A stretch of 8,233 nt of DNA from Acidobacteriota bacterium (GTDB lineage Bacteria > Acidobacteriota > Polarisedimenticolia > QHYA01). Positions 1-6,442 of the stretch are shown here, in pieces; position 1 is the first letter of the stretch; every line of letters begins with the position of its first letter. The notes beneath the pieces are model-generated. The model was not told the DNA's origin, ran no database searches, and saw only the letters and a program-made list of their open reading frames with translations. A program made the position numbers and the translations under genes. The stretch spans positions 1-8,233 of the forward strand of contig QHYA01000219.1 of assembly GCA_003223995.1 (NCBI GenBank), given 5' to 3'.

Positions 1-142
1 TCAACCGCGCGAGCCGGATGAACACGATCCACCCGGCGAGGGCTGTCAGGGCGAAAATCAGCCCATAGGAGGCGAGAAACAGGTGCTGCTCACCGAACAG
101 GGGCAGCCGCCATGTGCCGAAATCGACCAGGATGGGCCGCAT
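1..142 (-). CDS. lgt: Prolipoprotein diacylglyceryl transferase, N-terminal part (cut by window edge)
   Basis: Lgt is an inner-membrane enzyme that transfers diacylglycerol from phosphatidylglycerol to the lipobox cysteine of prolipoproteins, the first step of lipoprotein maturation. Only the first 47 codons are present, reading leftward from an ATG at 142-140, and the frame is still open at base 1. The visible protein starts MRPILVDFGTW, then has a short polar stretch and a membrane segment beginning at about residue 25 (ASYGLIFALTALAGW). A short N-terminal strand followed by a SYGL-type motif at the start of the first membrane helix is typical of Lgt. The catalytic region lies outside the window. 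The start is only 4 bases beyond the lspA stop, so the two genes are almost certainly co-transcribed and probably translationally coupled. Its place after lspA, which acts next in the pathway, strongly supports the call. The identification rests on a short segment plus context. Confidence 0.78.
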   Translation of the reverse strand, partial: MRPILVDFGTWRLPLFGEQHLFLASYGLIFALTALAGWIVFIRLARL

Positions 143-146
143 GCGC

Positions 147-710
147 TCAGCCGCTGGAGCGGGCGGTGCCGGGGGCGGGGGAGCGGGAGGATCGGGTGGA
201 GCGCAGGGTCTCGATGGCGATGGCGGCTGCTCCGATGCAGATCGCCGAGTCGGCGAGGTTGAAGGCCGGCCACCAGGAGGTGCCGAAGGTCCCCTCGAGC
301 CATCTCCGGACCGGCTCGTAGCCGATGCCGAAGCGCAGGAAATCCACGACCGACCCCCGGAGGAACCGGTCGAGAATGTTGCCCGCCGCCCCTCCGAGCA
401 CGAGCGCGAAGCCCGCGAGGGAGAAGTGCTCCTGCTCGCCGATCCGCGACATCAGATAGACGATCACTCCTACCGCGGCGAGCGGGACCGCCGTGAGGAA
501 GATCCGGCGCCACGGATCGGGGGCGTTCAAGAGCATGCTGAACATCATTCCGGGGTTGCGCCAGGAGACGATCTCGAAGTACCCGGAGAGGACGACCAGC
601 GGCTCGCGGCCCCACTGCGGCCGGCCGTCGACACAGCTTTTCGTCGCCTGGTCGGCAATCACGAGGATCGCAGAGATCAGCCCGTACCGCCAGCGGCCGA
701 GCCGGCTCAA
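147..710 (-). CDS. lspA: Lipoprotein signal peptidase (signal peptidase II)
   Basis: LspA is an inner-membrane aspartic protease that removes the signal peptide from diacylglyceryl-modified prolipoproteins. From the TTG at 710 the protein is 187 residues, slightly long for a family of about 150-170. Visible motifs are D20-Q-A-T-K24 in the first membrane helix, N52-P-G-x-x-F57, G-N111-x-x-D114-R115, VVD123F and FN151LAD154S. D123 and D154 match the catalytic pair, and N111, R115 and N151 the conserved polar residues. The spacing between the two aspartates is 31, against 19 in Pseudomonas aeruginosa (D124/D143), so the periplasmic loop between them is enlarged. The C-terminal tail of about 20 residues is Ser/Arg/Pro-rich. 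The TTG chosen overlaps the ileS stop as TTGA and has an AGGA (721-724) 10 bases upstream. A second TTG at 731 would add 7 residues but has no ribosome-binding site. lgt begins 4 bases after the stop. Confidence 0.93.
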   Translation of the reverse strand: MSRLGRWRYGLISAILVIADQATKSCVDGRPQWGREPLVVLSGYFEIVSWRNPGMMFSMLLNAPDPWRRIFLTAVPLAAVGVIVYLMSRIGEQEHFSLAGFALVLGGAAGNILDRFLRGSVVDFLRFGIGYEPVRRWLEGTFGTSWWPAFNLADSAICIGAAAIAIETLRSTRSSRSPAPGTARSSG

Positions 711-3691
711 GCGGAGAGGTTCCTGACGCAACGCGCGCAGGCGGTGGGGTAGAGCGGCGAGGAACCGACATCGAGGGTGTAGTTCCAGCAGCGCTCACAC
801 TTCTTCCCCTCGGCCCGCTCCACTCCCACGCGCAGCCCGGGCACCTTGTCGCTGGCGAGCGCCCCTTCGTCCAGCTCCCGCCGCTCGATCTGCGAGACGA
901 TGAAGAGGAACCGCGCCTCCGGGCCGAGCCGGTCGAGAGGGGCGGCGAAGTCGGCGGGGAGATCGAGGACGAGCTTCGCCTCGAGGGACGTGCCGATCAT
1001 CCTGGCCTGCCGCGCCGTCTCGAGGGCGCGGGAAGCCTCCTCGCGCACCGCCAGGAGCTTCTCCCACCGGTCCAGGAGGTCCTCTTCGGCCGGGACGGCC
1101 CCGGTCTCCGGCAGATCCGCGAGGTGGACCGAGCGGGCAAGCCCCTCGCCGCCCGGCAGCGTGCGCATCGCCTGCCAGGCCTCTTCCGCGGTGAAGCAGA
1201 GCACCGGCGCCATCAACCGGCAGAGGGTCTCGCAGAGGGCCCACAGGACCGTCTGCGCGCTACGACGCTGCCTGGAGGAAGCGGCCGAAGTGTAGAGCCG
1301 GTCCTTCAGCACGTCGAGGTAGAAGGAGGAGAGCGTGACGGCCGTGAACTGATTCAGCCCATGATAGACCTGGTGAAACTGGAACTCCTCGTAGGCGGAG
1401 CGCAGCCGCCCCACGAGGATCTCGAGCTGCTGGAGCGCCCACCGGTCGATCTCCGACATCTCGGCGTAGGGGACGCGGTCGCGGCGTGCATCGAAGTCGT
1501 AGAGGTTTCCCAGCAGGTAGCGCAGGGTGTTGCGGATCTTCCTGTAGGTCTCCTTGTTCCGCTCGAGGATCTCCTTGTTCAGGCTCATGTCCTCGAGGAA
1601 ATCGACCTGGCTCACCCACAGCCTCAGGATCTCCGCTCCCACTCTGCCCGCGACCTCCACCGGAGAGATCGCATTGCCGAGCGACTTGGACATCTTCTCG
1701 GGCCGGCCGGTCAACGGATTCAGGTGAAGAGTGAACCCGTGGGTCAGGACCGTGCGGTACGGGGCCTTTTCGCGGTCGGCGATGGACACGAGAAGCGAGG
1801 AGTGGAACCAGCCCCGGTACTGGTCGTGCCCTTCGAGGTAGAGGTCCGCTGGCCACGGCAGATCCGGCCGGCCGAGCACGGCCAGATGCGAGACTCCCGA
1901 TTCGAACCAGACATCGACGATCTGATCCTGCGCGGTGAGCTGGTCGGAGCGGCCACAGGAGGGGCAGGACAGCCCCGGGGGGACGAGCCGGGCGATGCGC
2001 TCCGCATTGTCCCGGTACGGGAGAAACTCGTCTCCGGTTCTGGTCTTTCCGGTCTCTGCTTCCGCCGGTCGCCCCCACCAGGCGTCGGAACCCTCGCGGC
2101 GGAACAGATCCTCCACGCGGGAGAAGAGCGCCTCGTCGCGGAGGAACGCGTCCGGGTCGGTGGGGAAGCATCTCGCGCAGACAATGGCGGGGATCGGCAC
2201 GCCCCACGTCCTCTGCCGCGAGATGCACCAGTCCGGCCGGGTCTCGAGCATGTTGGCGATACGCGCCTGGCCGAACGCGGGAATCCAGCGGGTCGTCTCG
2301 ACCGCCCTGAGGGCTCGCGCGCGCAGATCGTTCGTCTCCATGGAGATGAACCACTGAGGGGTCGAGCGAAACAGCACCGCATTGTGGCAGCGCCAGCAGT
2401 GGGGGTAGGAATGGGTGTAGTCCTCGGCGAGCAGGAGCAATCCCCGTCTCCGCAGGTCCTCGACGATCTCCGCGTTCGCCTCGTGCACGTGCTTCCCCTT
2501 GAGGAATCCCTCGGAGACCTGCTCCGGAAGGAAGCGTCCGTCGTCGCCTACGGGGTTGAAAGGACGGATGCCGTGGCGCGCCCCGATGTAGTAGTCGTCG
2601 GCTCCGTGCCCCGGTGCCGTATGGACGAGCCCCGTTCCGGCCTCGAGCGTCACGTGCTCGCCGAGAAGCAGCAGCGACTTCCCCCCCCAGCCCGGGGAGA
2701 CGTAGGGCGGGCGGGCCCAGATCTTCTCGCCGCCGCCGCTCCTCTCGACGATCTCGAACCCGTTGAAAAATGCGATGACCTTGGGGTCCTTCCAGCCGAG
2801 CTTGGCCCCCACCGGCCCGAGAAGCCCGCGCGCGACGAGGAAGACCTCCCCGCCGCTTTCGACCGCGGCGTAGTCGTGGCGGGGATGAAGGGCGACCGCG
2901 CGGTTCGCCGGCAGGGTCCATGGGGTCGTGGTCCAGATGACGGCCGACACCGGCCGGTTCGCGAGCAAGGCCGAGAGGGCGGCGCCTCCTTCCAGGGGGA
3001 ACTTCACGAAGACGGAGCAATCCGACCGATCCCGGTACTCCACCTCGGCCTCGGCGAGGGCCGTGCGGCACGAGAAGCACCAGTGGACCGGCAACTGGCC
3101 GTGGTAGATCCCCCGCTGGGTGAAGAACCTGCCGAGGACGCGGACGATCTCCGCCTCGTACGACCTGTCGATCGTCCTGTAGATGGCCTTGCGGTTCGGC
3201 TGCGATTCGGCCTCCTCCCGCCGGTCCGTGCGGAGGTCCCAGAACACCCCGAGCCGCCGGAACTCCTGCCGCTGGACCTCGATGAATCGCTCGGCGTGCT
3301 GCCGGCAGAGGCGGCGTTTCTCCAGGGGCGTCAGCGAGAGCCGCGCCTCGCCGAGGTCCTTGTCGACGCGGTGCTCGATGGGGAGTCCGTGGCAGTCCCA
3401 GCCCGGGACGTATGGGGCGTCGAAGCCCATCATCGTGCGGGACTTCACGACGAAGTCCTTCAGGATCTTGTTCAGGGCCTGGCCGAGGTGGATGCTGGCG
3501 TTCGCGTAGGGGGGCCCGTCGTGAAGGACGTAGAAGGGGCTCCCCCGGCGGGCTTCGCGGATCAGCCGGTACAGCTCGATCTCATCCCACCAATCCAGCC
3601 GCGACGGCTCGCTGCGGGACAGCTCCGCTTTCATCGAAAAATCGGTCCGGGGAAGGTTGACCGTCTTCTTGAGTTCGACCGTATCGCTCAT
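707..3691 (-). CDS. ileS: Isoleucyl-tRNA synthetase
   Basis: This cytoplasmic class I aminoacyl-tRNA synthetase attaches isoleucine to tRNA-Ile and edits mischarged valine. The 994-residue length is normal for the long bacterial form. The N-terminal catalytic motif is at 58-71 (DGPPYANASIHLGQ), with HLGQ at 68-71 in place of the canonical HIGH. The editing (CP1) domain follows, with TTTPWTLPAN at 254-263 and VHTAPGHGADDY at 356-367, where H357 and D366 correspond to the editing residues. Next come CxxC pairs at 505/508 and 576/579, DVWFESG at 593-599 and KMSKS at 666-670. The anticodon-binding domain follows, and the protein ends with a C-terminal zinc ribbon (C965, C968, C985, C988). The ATG at 3691 is preceded by only a weak GAGAG-like site. 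The gene heads an operon with lspA and lgt under the promoter at 3729-3758. No T-box leader is present: the predicted 5' leader is only about 30 bases. A long open frame on the opposite strand is a GC-rich shadow. Confidence 0.98.
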   Translation of the reverse strand: MSDTVELKKTVNLPRTDFSMKAELSRSEPSRLDWWDEIELYRLIREARRGSPFYVLHDGPPYANASIHLGQALNKILKDFVVKSRTMMGFDAPYVPGWDCHGLPIEHRVDKDLGEARLSLTPLEKRRLCRQHAERFIEVQRQEFRRLGVFWDLRTDRREEAESQPNRKAIYRTIDRSYEAEIVRVLGRFFTQRGIYHGQLPVHWCFSCRTALAEAEVEYRDRSDCSVFVKFPLEGGAALSALLANRPVSAVIWTTTPWTLPANRAVALHPRHDYAAVESGGEVFLVARGLLGPVGAKLGWKDPKVIAFFNGFEIVERSGGGEKIWARPPYVSPGWGGKSLLLLGEHVTLEAGTGLVHTAPGHGADDYYIGARHGIRPFNPVGDDGRFLPEQVSEGFLKGKHVHEANAEIVEDLRRRGLLLLAEDYTHSYPHCWRCHNAVLFRSTPQWFISMETNDLRARALRAVETTRWIPAFGQARIANMLETRPDWCISRQRTWGVPIPAIVCARCFPTDPDAFLRDEALFSRVEDLFRREGSDAWWGRPAEAETGKTRTGDEFLPYRDNAERIARLVPPGLSCPSCGRSDQLTAQDQIVDVWFESGVSHLAVLGRPDLPWPADLYLEGHDQYRGWFHSSLLVSIADREKAPYRTVLTHGFTLHLNPLTGRPEKMSKSLGNAISPVEVAGRVGAEILRLWVSQVDFLEDMSLNKEILERNKETYRKIRNTLRYLLGNLYDFDARRDRVPYAEMSEIDRWALQQLEILVGRLRSAYEEFQFHQVYHGLNQFTAVTLSSFYLDVLKDRLYTSAASSRQRRSAQTVLWALCETLCRLMAPVLCFTAEEAWQAMRTLPGGEGLARSVHLADLPETGAVPAEEDLLDRWEKLLAVREEASRALETARQARMIGTSLEAKLVLDLPADFAAPLDRLGPEARFLFIVSQIERRELDEGALASDKVPGLRVGVERAEGKKCERCWNYTLDVGSSPLYPTACARCVRNLSA

Positions 3692-3728
3692 CGCGCGGCT
3701 CTCGGAGAAATGCTGGAAAAGAGGCGCT

Positions 3729-3758
3729 AATCTATCCTTCGCTCGGAGGGGGTGTCAA
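3729..3758 (-). promoter_or_regulatory. Sigma-70-type promoter of ileS-lspA-lgt
   Basis: Read on the minus strand there is a perfect -35 box TTGACA (3758-3753), an 18-base spacer and a -10 box TAGATT (3734-3729, 4 of 6 consensus). Transcription would start near 3722, giving a leader of about 30 bases before the ileS ATG. This is too short for a T-box or other attenuator. Confidence 0.65.
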
Positions 3759-3837
3759 GAAATGCGCACCCGCCCGGCGGTTTCGGCAGCAACGCCGGCA
3801 GGTAATCGGACCGGGTGGCTCGCGTTGATCGCGCGCC

Positions 3838-3867
3838 TTGACCCTCCACGAACCCGGCCGCTACCAT
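3838..3867 (+). promoter_or_regulatory. Candidate promoter of the cysteine desulfurase gene
   Basis: On the plus strand, TTGACC (3838-3843, 5 of 6 consensus) is followed by an 18-base spacer and TACCAT (3862-3867, 4 of 6). It diverges from the ileS promoter about 80 bases away. If real, the transcript begins near 3874, downstream of the first in-frame ATG (3866), so translation would have to use the ATG at 3902. The -10 box is only moderate. Confidence 0.4.
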
Positions 3868-3901
3868 GGCAGCGAATCGGCAGCAAGTCCGAGATTCGAT
3901 C

Positions 3902-5065
3902 ATGCGCGTTTACCTGGATCACAACGCCGGCGTGCCCATGCGGCGGGAGGTGTTCGAGGCGATGCGGGCGCTTCTTCTGGGCGAACCGGCCGCCAATGCA
4001 TCCTCTCCGCACGGCCCGGGACAGCGGGCGCGCTACCGCATCGAGCAGGCCCGCGAGGAAATCGCCGCCCTGATCGGCTGCGAGCCGGCCGAGATCGTCT
4101 TCACATCCGGAGGAACGGAGGCGGACAACCTCGCCGTGCTCGGCTTCATGGAGGGGCGCGCGGGAGGCGAACCGGCGCCGCATGTCGTCTCCACGACGGT
4201 CGAGCATCCGGCCGTCGAGGAGTGCCTGAAGAGCCTCGAGGAGCGCGGGGTGCGGGTCAGCCGGGTGCGGGTGGGCGCGTCCGGCGCCGTCGATGCCGGC
4301 GAGGTCGAAGCGAGCTTCCTGCCGGAGACGGTCCTCGCCAGCGTGATGCTGGCGAACAACGAGACCGGGGCGATCCAGCCGGTCGCGGAAATCGCACGGC
4401 GCGCGCGTGCGCGCGGGATCGCCGTGCACAGCGATGCCGTGCAGGCGGCGGGTCGTATTCCGTTCGACGTTCGCTCCCTCGGCGTGGACGTGCTCTCGAT
4501 CTCCGCTCACAAGATGGGAGGACCGCAGGGGATCGGCGCCCTCTACCTCCGGCGTGGAATCGAGCTCGCCCCACGGCTCCTCGGCGGGCCGCAGGAGCGA
4601 CGCCGGCGCGCGGGGACCGAGCCGGCGGCGTTGATCGCCGGCTTCGGAGAAGCCGCGAGGCTCGCGCGCGAGGAGATGGGCCGGTGGGAAGGAGTGACCC
4701 GCCCACTGCGGGACCGTTTCGAGGGGGAGATGACCGCGCGGTTTCCAGAGGCGCGGTTCCACGCGGCCCCCTTGCGCCTGCCGAACACATCGAGCATCGC
4801 CTTCCCCGGCCACAGCGCGGAGGCGATCGTCATGGCCCTCGACCTGGAGGGGATCGCGGTCTCGACAGGGTCGGCCTGCTCCTCCGGCGCCGCGCTCCCC
4901 TCGCGAGTGCTGTCCGCCATGGGTCTGCCGGAGTGGGAGGTTCGATCGACGATCCGCGTGTCGTTCGGGCCTAGCAACGCCGAGCATGACGTGGAAAGAC
5001 TTTTGGCGGCTCTGGGGGAGATTGTCGCGCGGCAGTCGCATCTCACGACGGCGGCGGGGAGCTGA
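3902..5065 (+). CDS. Cysteine desulfurase (class I, NifS/IscS family)
   Basis: This PLP enzyme converts cysteine to alanine and holds the released sulfur as a persulfide on a catalytic cysteine. From the ATG at 3902 the protein is 387 residues, close to E. coli IscS. It starts MRVYLDHNAG, with the family's YLDxNA motif at the very N-terminus. H102 (in TVEHPA), D178 (HSDAVQ), K204 (SAHKMGGPQG, the PLP lysine) and C326 (STGSACSSG, the persulfide cysteine) each sit exactly two positions before IscS H104, D180, K206 and C328. An upstream in-frame ATG at 3866 would add 12 unconserved residues. It overlaps a likely -10 box and has no ribosome-binding site, so I prefer 3902. mnmA follows on the same strand and no iscU-like scaffold is in view. 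The most likely job is therefore donating sulfur to MnmA, as YrvO does next to mnmA in Bacillus subtilis. General Fe-S work cannot be excluded. Confidence 0.93.
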   Translation: MRVYLDHNAGVPMRREVFEAMRALLLGEPAANASSPHGPGQRARYRIEQAREEIAALIGCEPAEIVFTSGGTEADNLAVLGFMEGRAGGEPAPHVVSTTVEHPAVEECLKSLEERGVRVSRVRVGASGAVDAGEVEASFLPETVLASVMLANNETGAIQPVAEIARRARARGIAVHSDAVQAAGRIPFDVRSLGVDVLSISAHKMGGPQGIGALYLRRGIELAPRLLGGPQERRRRAGTEPAALIAGFGEAARLAREEMGRWEGVTRPLRDRFEGEMTARFPEARFHAAPLRLPNTSSIAFPGHSAEAIVMALDLEGIAVSTGSACSSGAALPSRVLSAMGLPEWEVRSTIRVSFGPSNAEHDVERLLAALGEIVARQSHLTTAAGS

Positions 5066-5078
5066 GGGGGGCAAGGTC

Positions 5079-5132
5079 ATGAGCTTCATCCGGACCGAGG
5101 GCGAGAGATGGCTCCTCGGCGTTACACGCTGA
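5079..5132 (+). other. Hairpin and possible 17-codon ORF in the desulfurase-mnmA gap
   Basis: An ATG at 5079, preceded by GAGGGGGG (5064-5071) 7 bases upstream, opens a 17-residue frame (MSFIRTEGERWLLGVTR). It ends at a TGA inside the first copy of a 12-bp tandem repeat. The same stretch has an inverted repeat, CCGAGG (5095-5100) with CCTCGG (5114-5119), and no T-tract. It could be a leader peptide and regulatory hairpin for mnmA, or chance: I recognise no family, and so short a frame proves little. Confidence 0.18.
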
Positions 5133-5144
5133 GTTACACGCTGA
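5121..5144 (+). repeat. Perfect 12-bp tandem duplication just upstream of mnmA
   Basis: GTTACACGCTGA occurs twice head to tail with no mismatch (5121-5132 and 5133-5144). The second copy ends one base before the in-frame ATG at 5146. Each copy carries a TGA in the same frame. A repeat this exact suggests recent slippage duplication or a double binding site. Confidence 0.9.
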
Positions 5145-5183
5145 AATGAATTCGATCCAGGCGAGGGACCGCGGATCCGTTGC

Positions 5184-5189
5184 GGAGGG
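5184..5189 (+). promoter_or_regulatory. mnmA: Ribosome-binding site that decides the mnmA start
   Basis: GGAGGG lies with GGAGG ending 8 bases before the ATG at 5197, a near-ideal Shine-Dalgarno site. The other in-frame ATG at 5146 is preceded by the tandem repeat and has none. This favours the shorter MnmA. Confidence 0.55.
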
Positions 5190-5196
5190 TACCGTC

Positions 5197-6294
5197 ATGG
5201 TCGCCATGTCGGGGGGGGTGGACTCGGCCGTGGCGGCCGCCCTCCTGGCCCGCTCGGGCCGGCGCGTCGTGGGGGTCTCGCTGCGACTGCACGACGCCTC
5301 GCAGCAGGGTGGGGCCGGCCGGTGCTGCTCCCCCGAAGATTTCCGCGATGCGCGGCTCGTCGCGGGTCTGCTCGGTTTCCCTTATTTCGTTCTCGACTAC
5401 GAGCGGGAGTTCCGGCAGGCGGTCCTGTCGCGCTTCGTCGAGGAGTACCGGCAGGGGCGGACTCCCTCTCCCTGTGTGTCCTGCAACACCGCGGTCAAGT
5501 TCGGGGCGTTGCTGGCTCGGGCCAGAGAAGTGGGCGCTTCGAAGGTGGCCACGGGGCACTACGCCCGCATCCGCCGCCACCCGGACGGCCGCTATAGCCT
5601 GCACGCCGCGGCCGACTCCTCCAAGGACCAGTCGTACTTCCTGTTCGGACTGGACCAGAAGCAGCTCTCCCGCTCCGAGTTCCCCGTCGGGGAGCTGACC
5701 AAGGCCGAAGTGCGGAAGATCGCACGGAAGCTTGGTCTCGCCGTCGCCGACAAACCAGAAAGCCAGGACATCTGCTTCGTCCCCGATGGGGATTACCGCG
5801 CCGTCATTCATAGAGAGGCGGGAGACCTCGGCCGCGCGGGGACGATCGCCAAGCGCAGCGGCGAGGTTCTCGGCCGGCACGGCGGGGTCGCAGGCTACAC
5901 GGTCGGCCAGAGGCGGGGCCTGGGTGTCTCCTCCGGAAATCCTCTCTATGTCCTGGAGGTGCATCCGGCCAGCGGGACGATTGTCGTGGGCAGCAGGGAG
6001 GAGCTGATGGCGGAGAGGCTTTTTGCTTCCGGCTGGCACTGGCTTCCGGGAGGCGATCCCGACGGACCTGTCGATGGAGTCCTGAAGATCCGCCACCGGC
6101 ACCCGGGTGCGCCGGCGAAGGTCGAGCCGCTGGGGGGCGGCAGAGTCCGGGCTGTCTTCGAGACCCCACAGCGAGCGGTCGCCCCTGGCCAGGCGGCGGT
6201 CCTCTATCGGGGATCGGAAGTGGTGGGGGGAGGGTGGATCGAGGCTCCGACTTCCGTTATGATGCGGCCAGCTCGAAGCCCCGAGCGGGCGTAG
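5197..6294 (+). CDS. mnmA: tRNA-specific 2-thiouridylase MnmA
   Basis: MnmA adenylates and then thiolates C2 of the wobble uridine (U34) of tRNA-Lys, -Glu and -Gln in the cytoplasm. From the ATG at 5197 it is 365 residues. The PP-loop SGGVDS is at 5-10. A CC pair is at 43-44. TPSPCVSCN at 89-97 carries C96, and SQDICFV at 189-195 carries C193. C96 and C193 sit exactly six positions before E. coli C102 and C199, the catalytic cysteines. C93 replaces E. coli D99, as in the CxxC subgroup. Other conserved blocks are ATGHYAR (118-124), KDQSYFLF (143-150) and GYTVGQRRGLG (233-243). The start is set by GGAGG 8 bases upstream. An ATG at 5146 would add 17 residues and is not excluded, because 5197 leaves the first beta strand short. 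The last codons and the TAG stop lie inside the following tRNA gene. The upstream desulfurase is the likely sulfur donor. Confidence 0.96.
   Translation: MVAMSGGVDSAVAAALLARSGRRVVGVSLRLHDASQQGGAGRCCSPEDFRDARLVAGLLGFPYFVLDYEREFRQAVLSRFVEEYRQGRTPSPCVSCNTAVKFGALLARAREVGASKVATGHYARIRRHPDGRYSLHAAADSSKDQSYFLFGLDQKQLSRSEFPVGELTKAEVRKIARKLGLAVADKPESQDICFVPDGDYRAVIHREAGDLGRAGTIAKRSGEVLGRHGGVAGYTVGQRRGLGVSSGNPLYVLEVHPASGTIVVGSREELMAERLFASGWHWLPGGDPDGPVDGVLKIRHRHPGAPAKVEPLGGGRVRAVFETPQRAVAPGQAAVLYRGSEVVGGGWIEAPTSVMMRPARSPERA
6235..6263 (+). promoter_or_regulatory. Candidate tRNA-Gly promoter inside mnmA
   Basis: TGGATC (6235-6240, weak -35), a 17-base spacer and TATGAT (6258-6263, 5 of 6 -10 consensus) would start transcription near 6270, about 15 bases before the tRNA. 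It lies in the codons for the variable MnmA C-terminus. The good -10 and suitable distance support it; the weak -35 limits confidence. Confidence 0.45.
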
Positions 6295-6360
6295 CTCAGC
6301 TGGTAGAGTACGAGCTTCCCAAGCTTGTGGTCGCGGGTTCGATCCCCGTCGCCCGCTCCA
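6285..6360 (+). tRNA. tRNA-Gly, anticodon CCC
   Basis: This tRNA decodes the glycine codon GGG. A full cloverleaf can be drawn. The acceptor stem is GCGGGCG (6285-6291) with CGCCCGC (6350-6356). The D arm is GCTC/GAGT around a loop containing GG. The anticodon stem is CGAGC (6311-6315) with GCTTG (6323-6327) around TTCCCAA, giving anticodon CCC at 6318-6320. The T arm is GCGGG/CCCGT with loop TTCGATC (6338-6344). The discriminator is T (6357), as expected for bacterial tRNA-Gly, and CCA is encoded at 6358-6360. The stop codon of mnmA (6292-6294) falls on tRNA nucleotides 8-10, so the two genes overlap by 10 bases on the same strand. tRNA-Gly is not a known MnmA substrate, so the adjacency does not imply a functional link. 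Confidence 0.97.
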
Positions 6361-6388
6361 ACTCTCTCTTGTCGGCAGGATGCCTGGA

Positions 6389-6401
6389 CACGCCGGGCGT
6401 G
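6389..6401. repeat. Small inverted repeat between convergent tRNA-Gly and rpmB
   Basis: CACGC and GCGTG pair across a 3-base loop. The hairpin could form in transcripts from either side and may help separate tRNA-Gly (plus) from rpmB (minus). No T-tract follows directly on either strand, so it is not a classical terminator by itself. Confidence 0.35.
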
Positions 6402-6414
6402 CTGATCTCCCTCA

Positions 6415-6435
6415 CGGAAGGAGTCCGGTCTTTTT
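6415..6435 (+). terminator. Weak candidate terminator after tRNA-Gly
   Basis: A 4-bp stem CGGA/TCCG (6415-6418, 6424-6427) with a 5-base loop is followed by GTC and five T residues (6431-6435). The stem is short, so this is only a tentative intrinsic terminator, placed in the 82-base gap between the tRNA and the rpmB stop. Confidence 0.3.
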
Positions 6436-6442
6436 ACCTACG

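Noticed and set aside
1124..3730. 868-residue open frame on the plus strand opposite ileS
   Set aside because: It lies wholly antisense to a clear IleS, has no recognisable domain and is rich in Arg, Pro, Gly and Ala, as expected for a shadow frame in GC-rich DNA.
3692..3730. T-box leader controlling ileS
   Set aside because: The predicted leader is about 30 bases and has no specifier loop, T-box sequence or terminator/antiterminator.
3755..5089. 444-residue minus-strand frame opposite the cysteine desulfurase
   Set aside because: Low-complexity Arg/Gly/Asp/His-rich translation with no motif; the opposite strand encodes a complete, motif-rich enzyme.
5095..5119. Intrinsic terminator between the desulfurase and mnmA
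   Set aside because: The CCGAGG/CCTCGG hairpin has an 11 to 13 base loop and no T-tract after it.
6285..6360. tRNA gene as an integration site for a mobile element
   Set aside because: No integrase gene and no direct repeat of the tRNA 3' end are present in the window; flanking genes are housekeeping.
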